From Zhengitettix transpicula (taxonomy: Eukaryota > Arthropoda > Insecta > Orthoptera > Tetrigidae), in contig CM073596.1 of assembly GCA_037074705.1 (NCBI GenBank), positions 18,992,501 through 19,056,500 of the forward strand: a stretch of 64,000 bases of DNA. The letters run 5' to 3'. Position 1 is the stretch's first letter. The number at the start of each line of letters is the position of its first letter. Both the position numbers and the translations under genes were made by a program. Positions 60,061 through 64,000 of this stretch are shown piece by piece. The notes below the pieces were generated by a model. The model had not been told where the DNA came from. It saw only the letters and a program-made list of their open reading frames with translations, and searched no databases.

Positions 60061-60577
60061 CTTCGGCTTTTCCCCCTTTTATAAGTTTGTCGTCTTCAAT
60101 TTCCATTTCTGTCTGTCGTTCCAATCTCCCTCTTCCAAATTCCTATCCTTCATTATGGTTTCCACATGGGTTTTCCACTTTAATCTGGGTCTGCCCCGTT
60201 TATTTTTTTCCAGAAGGTGACCATTGGTACATTTCTTTTGGCCATCTTCCATTTTCCATTCTTTGTACGTGACCATACCATTCAATGGTTTGATTTTCAA
60301 TCTTTTTAACGACAGACGTGGTTACGTTCATTTCTTTCCAAAGGAACTCATTTCTAATTTCTGTCTTGTTTTTTGAAGACTTCTCCACAGATAATCGAAT
60401 TCTACTGTTCTAATTTTGTTCTTTTGTAATTCTCTCAGGGGCCAAGTTTCACTTCCATAGCATAGAATGTTCTGTATTATGCTCTTATAAATTTTTATTT
60501 TTGTTTCCTTTGTTAAATTTCTATTATTACGTGTAAAATCTTGGTAGCATTCTTTGCTATTGAAATTTTATTTTGTA
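60060..60577 (-). pseudogene. Reverse-transcriptase element, C-terminal half (split by insertion)
   Basis: The minus strand encodes, with frameshifts, KISIAKNATKIL, SIIQNILCYGSETWPLREL, QTIEWYGHVQRMENGRWPK and KRGRPRLKWKTHVETIMKD. This is the usual C terminus of a non-LTR retrotransposon ORF2 (LLYGSETW, then WYGHVxRM, then RGRPRxxW). It continues the segment at 61177-61590 across the Helitron-like element. Confidence 0.8.
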
Positions 60578-61176
60578 CTAGCTGGTTGCCCGGCGTTGCT
60601 CGTGTACTCATTTATATAAACTCGAAAAAGTATTTAATTGAATACTTAAATATATTCCTTGAGTATTTCAGGATATAATTGTCACTCAGTCTTCATACAT
60701 TACGAAATATTATATTGATGAAATTGTTAGCTAGACTCACAACTAATACAGCGCGAAAATTAACTTACATTTTCCGCAAGGATGGTAAAGTAATTCGTAT
60801 TCTTCTTTATTATCATTCGATGGAGTATTGGTGTATAAAATTATACTTTTTATTTAAAGAACATATTTCTGCTTTATTTCATTCCTAATAAAGGAAATAT
60901 TTCCTTTGTTCGTTGCGTAGTAACGTCTCTCTCTCGCGTGACGTCATTGTCTCTTGGCGCGCAGTAATTTAATATTTAATGATCACGGTTTTTAATTATA
61001 ATTCTTTCCAAATGTATGCTAGGCGTTTCTCACCATCACAGTACCGTTTCTCGTATTTTGAAGAATATGTGTACCAATTTTTGTTGCATTCTGTCCACGC
61101 GATAAAATTTGTATAAAGGACAACGTAAATACATACATACATACATACAAATATACATACTTTTTTATTATATAGA
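60578..61176 (-). mobile_element. Helitron-like non-autonomous element, copy 2
   Basis: On the minus strand it begins TCTATATAATAAAAAAG at 61176 and ends GCCGGGCAACCAGCTAG at 60578, 599 bases. The flanking host bases are A on the 5' side (61177) and T on the 3' side (60577). 5' TC, 3' CTAG and A^T insertion all match Helitrons. I see no convincing 3' hairpin, so the class call is tentative. It interrupts a reverse-transcriptase pseudogene. Confidence 0.72.
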
Positions 61177-61590
61177 TATCTCTTTCACATGTTCCTACAT
61201 TTGTAATTATTGACCCCCCAAGTATTTAAAAAATTCACATTTGTTTATTTTTCCTGTTTCCAGTGTTATGTCTTCTACATCTTTTCCTAAACACATGTAT
61301 TCTGTCTTCTGTAAATTTATGTTCAGTCCCCATTTTTTATATTCTTCCATGAGCTTATTTATCATGTATGTCATGTCCTCTTCATCTCCTGCAAATATTA
61401 CCTGATCGTCGGCGAACAAGAATGAATGTAGTATCCTATCTCCTATAGGAATGCCCATTCCAGAACATTTTTTATACCATAAATTAAGTGCCTCATCTAA
61501 ATAAATATTATAAAGCATCGGTGATAGACTGCATCCCTGCTTAAGGCCTTTATTCACTCTGAATTCTTCTGTTAGTTTATTCTATATTTT
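61177..61590 (-). pseudogene. Reverse-transcriptase element, palm-domain half (split by insertion)
   Basis: On the minus strand GLKQGCSLSPMLYNIYLDEA (motif with QGxxLSP), FLFADDQVIFAGDEEDM (catalytic FADD), KWGLNINLQKTEYMCLG (GLxxNxxKTE) and CEFFKYLG are RT palm blocks in normal order. The frame shifts in a run of six G just after KYLGG, so it is inactive. Upstream RT blocks and endonuclease are missing beyond about 61600. Confidence 0.85.
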
Positions 61591-61599
61591 AACTTTCGC

Positions 61600-64000
61600 T
61601 TTTGTATTATTATAGATTGGATATATAGTCAGTTAACTAATTCTGTAATAGAGAACATCGTTTCCCTCAGCTTACAGTAGATGGAATTTGGCTCGATTTT
61701 GAATTCTCTTAACCATCCAACGTACGTTAAAGTTCCAAATGAGAGTTGTTAACTTTTTTGTTTCCTTTGCATGTGTAAGTTACTGCGGGTGTGCCACTTC
61801 CCCAAAAATTGTCTTCAATTTCATTGTAACATTATCTCCCATCCTTTTGGTATTGAGTGGCGAAAATCTGAAAGGAGGTGAAGCTGGAAAGTTGACTGTT
61901 ACATTAATTTAATGTTTAACGTTAAATGTGGCTGGTTGGATTGAAGACCGGTCACTTCTCATTTTCTATCAGTTGTTCTTTTTTATATGGGTGTAGAATA
62001 AAGAATATTTAGATCGCTATAGAAGGAGCTTTTCTGCCTTTTTCAAGGACAGGGGCAAAGGGGTAAATATTTGTAGGGTATCTAGTGTTGGAAGACAACA
62101 TATGTGTGGTGTGTTGACGGAGAGGATGTTGAAGCGACAGCAGATGGCGACCGCCTGGCATCGCCTTTCCACCAACCATTTCCCTGGGGTGCTATTCAGT
62201 TTATTTGGCCATGGTTGCCAACCGCAATATACGTCTTACCCGAACACGTCCTTAGCTAGCCGAGTGATATCGTTTATCGTTTTACATCTCCCGAGGTTTC
62301 TCTACGGAACCCGGGAAGGTCCACTGAAGCAACAGGAAGATTTGGTGATCCAAGGGAAACATAATTTTTCGTACAATGAAATCGCTCCGCGTGAACAGTG
62401 AAATCATATATATATGTGACCAAACACGGGTTTTCCAAATAAAATAAAAATATCGACTGTTGAGTTTTTGTAACGAATACGCTTTAAGTCTCATATAGGG
62501 TACCTGAAAATATATTCATAACCGCCATCAAGCAATGGTTGACGTTCATATCATCTCCTATAGACGTGGCGTCGAAGGTGCTGTTTTCCCATTCATCATA
62601 AATTCCTGTTAAAAAACTGAAAACAAAAAAATCTGTTGCAGAATTTGGGTGATCCTTAACCCAGTAATTTATTATTGAGGTCGTACATATCCTTCTGTCT
62701 TCACGATTTTGACCCTAAGACTGGGTAAAGGAAAACTACATCCGGAAATCTCATAGTAATCTAGTTCATTCAAACTGCGCCATTTACGTGATGCGACCAG
62801 AGTGGCTACTGAATGGCTATGGTCGGTAGAGCATGACTCTTGGAATGCAACATCACCCCATGATGATGAACGTTCTTTGGAAAACACCGTTAAGTGAAAT
62901 TGGTGACTGGAAAGTACGACCGCGCAGCTCCAAGTGTTCCGAATTTACCGTAAGGCTTTAGATAAGATACAGACTTAACGAAATGCACACGAACATTTCC
63001 TATCACTGTGTCTGCCACGTCTCTCCAGTCCGAAGAGAAAAGTTACAACTTGAACGGGTCTCAGATTACTGAGAGCCATTGGATCGCAATCTGTGTCTCC
63101 TGTGGTAGTCACGTTGGGCCAGTTTCTATCGGCACTTTCTGAAAAAAAAGTCCATAAAGTATGTGAGAGAAATCAAAGATCGTAAGAGCGACAGGTGAAA
63201 TGACTGGGTTCTCGGCAGCTGTAGTTTATGAGATCACGATTCCTGTGACGGATCCCTTTTACTTCGTCCGAGGAAGAACGAATAACGTTCGCTTCTGCAT
63301 CTGCTACTTTTCCCAAGAGACTGGGCTTTGCTGTTCACGCGCCATTTACCGTACACAGAAGCATCCCATCTCCCCTCAACTCTCCAATTTGTAATTCGAT
63401 ACTGATCGACCGTAAATACTCCGATGAGGAAAATCCAAGTTAAATAGTGAAAATGTACGCAACAAAACCTGTTGCTGGAAAACGCTCTTAGTCTTTCTTC
63501 AGGATCTTATCGGATTCTGGTGTGTTGAAGATGACCCGTCATTGATTAAATCGTTACATCCATTGTTCTATTTGGATTTTTTTTAGATCTTTTGGAACTA
63601 GTTCCTTCATTTTGCTATACATGTATAATTAACTCGTTAAAATTTCCAAATTAATTACATATTTGCAAAAATTCAGCGTCTTACAGGAGGCGAGTCAACC
63701 AATCTATATAAAGTCCTCAGTAAGTTATGGAATACAAGCTACACTAATCTCGTAACATCGGTAGTAAGAATCGGCTATTTCGTTTCAAATGTGGGCCAAA
63801 ATCCAAAAGTATTTGTATTCTTACGAGACAATTTAAAAACACATTAAAATAGGTTTGGAGTTGGTATATACACTTTAACTAACTGCAATTAGTAAAGTAG
63901 AAAAAAACTGCGTTGACTCATAAGAAATTTCAAGTAAAAGCAACGGATAATTTAGACCTGCGGCTAATTGAACTAATTAATTAGAGGGGTTTCAACCAGT
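61600..64000. other. Right end of the window, no recognisable gene
   Basis: GC content is higher than in the introns. Short frames at 62102-62401 and 63200-63394 show no known domain. TGGTCGGTAGAGCATGACTC near 62820 resembles a pol III A box but no B box follows. The stretch may hold UTR or exon pieces of a gene that continues outside, or decayed repeats. Confidence 0.3.

Noticed and set aside
62810..62870. Possible tRNA gene or SINE (GGTAGAGCATGACTC)
   Set aside because: An A-box-like word only. No B box or pairing acceptor stem follows at the right distance.

Overview
This window looks like nuclear DNA from an insect, most likely a hemimetabolous one with a large, AT-rich, repeat-filled genome. 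The taxon is inferred from gene content, intron size and repeat style, and is not certain. There are no bacterial-type operons. The genes have long introns with GT-AG borders, AATAAA signals and many small palindromic transposons.

Layout: (1) 1-721 holds the terminal exon of an unrecognised plus-strand gene. (2) 2422-9242, minus strand, is a complete tektin-1 gene: six coding exons giving 407 residues, with the tektin nonapeptide signature present. A probable non-coding first exon ends near 11347, and a near-perfect RFX X-box lies just upstream at 11417-11430. (3) 12646-32372, plus strand, is a complete Bre1 gene, the histone H2B ubiquitin ligase related to RNF20/RNF40. Its 16 coding exons give 957 residues, or 974 if an alternative donor of exon 12 is used, and it ends in a C3HC4 RING. 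Tekt1 and Bre1 are head to head and share about 1.3 kb of upstream DNA. (4) 36114-47332, minus strand, is a complete 11-exon gene for an 894-residue protein with a Ser/Thr/Pro/Arg-rich N terminus and long coiled coils. I do not recognise the family. Its first exon is a GC-rich island in otherwise AT-rich DNA. (5) 47.3-64 kb contains no gene I can recognise. It is a repeat landscape: Jockey-like non-LTR fragments, a 197-bp tandem duplication, a MITE flanked by TTAA, an AT-rich minisatellite, a cluster of A-tailed retroposon copies, and two Helitron-like elements in opposite orientation. One of these splits a second reverse-transcriptase pseudogene exactly between a host A and T.

The introns of Tekt1, Bre1 and the coiled-coil gene carry several families of palindromic MITEs, often lying directly against long (TA)n tracts. 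Tektin-1 (axoneme), Bre1 (chromatin) and the coiled-coil gene have no evident shared pathway. Their adjacency looks incidental, except that Tekt1 and Bre1 may share promoter DNA. I found no convincing new multi-gene system. The best leads are the X-box promoter of Tekt1, the Bre1 exon-12 alternative donor, the unrecognised coiled-coil gene, and the dated nested insertion of the Helitron-like element.
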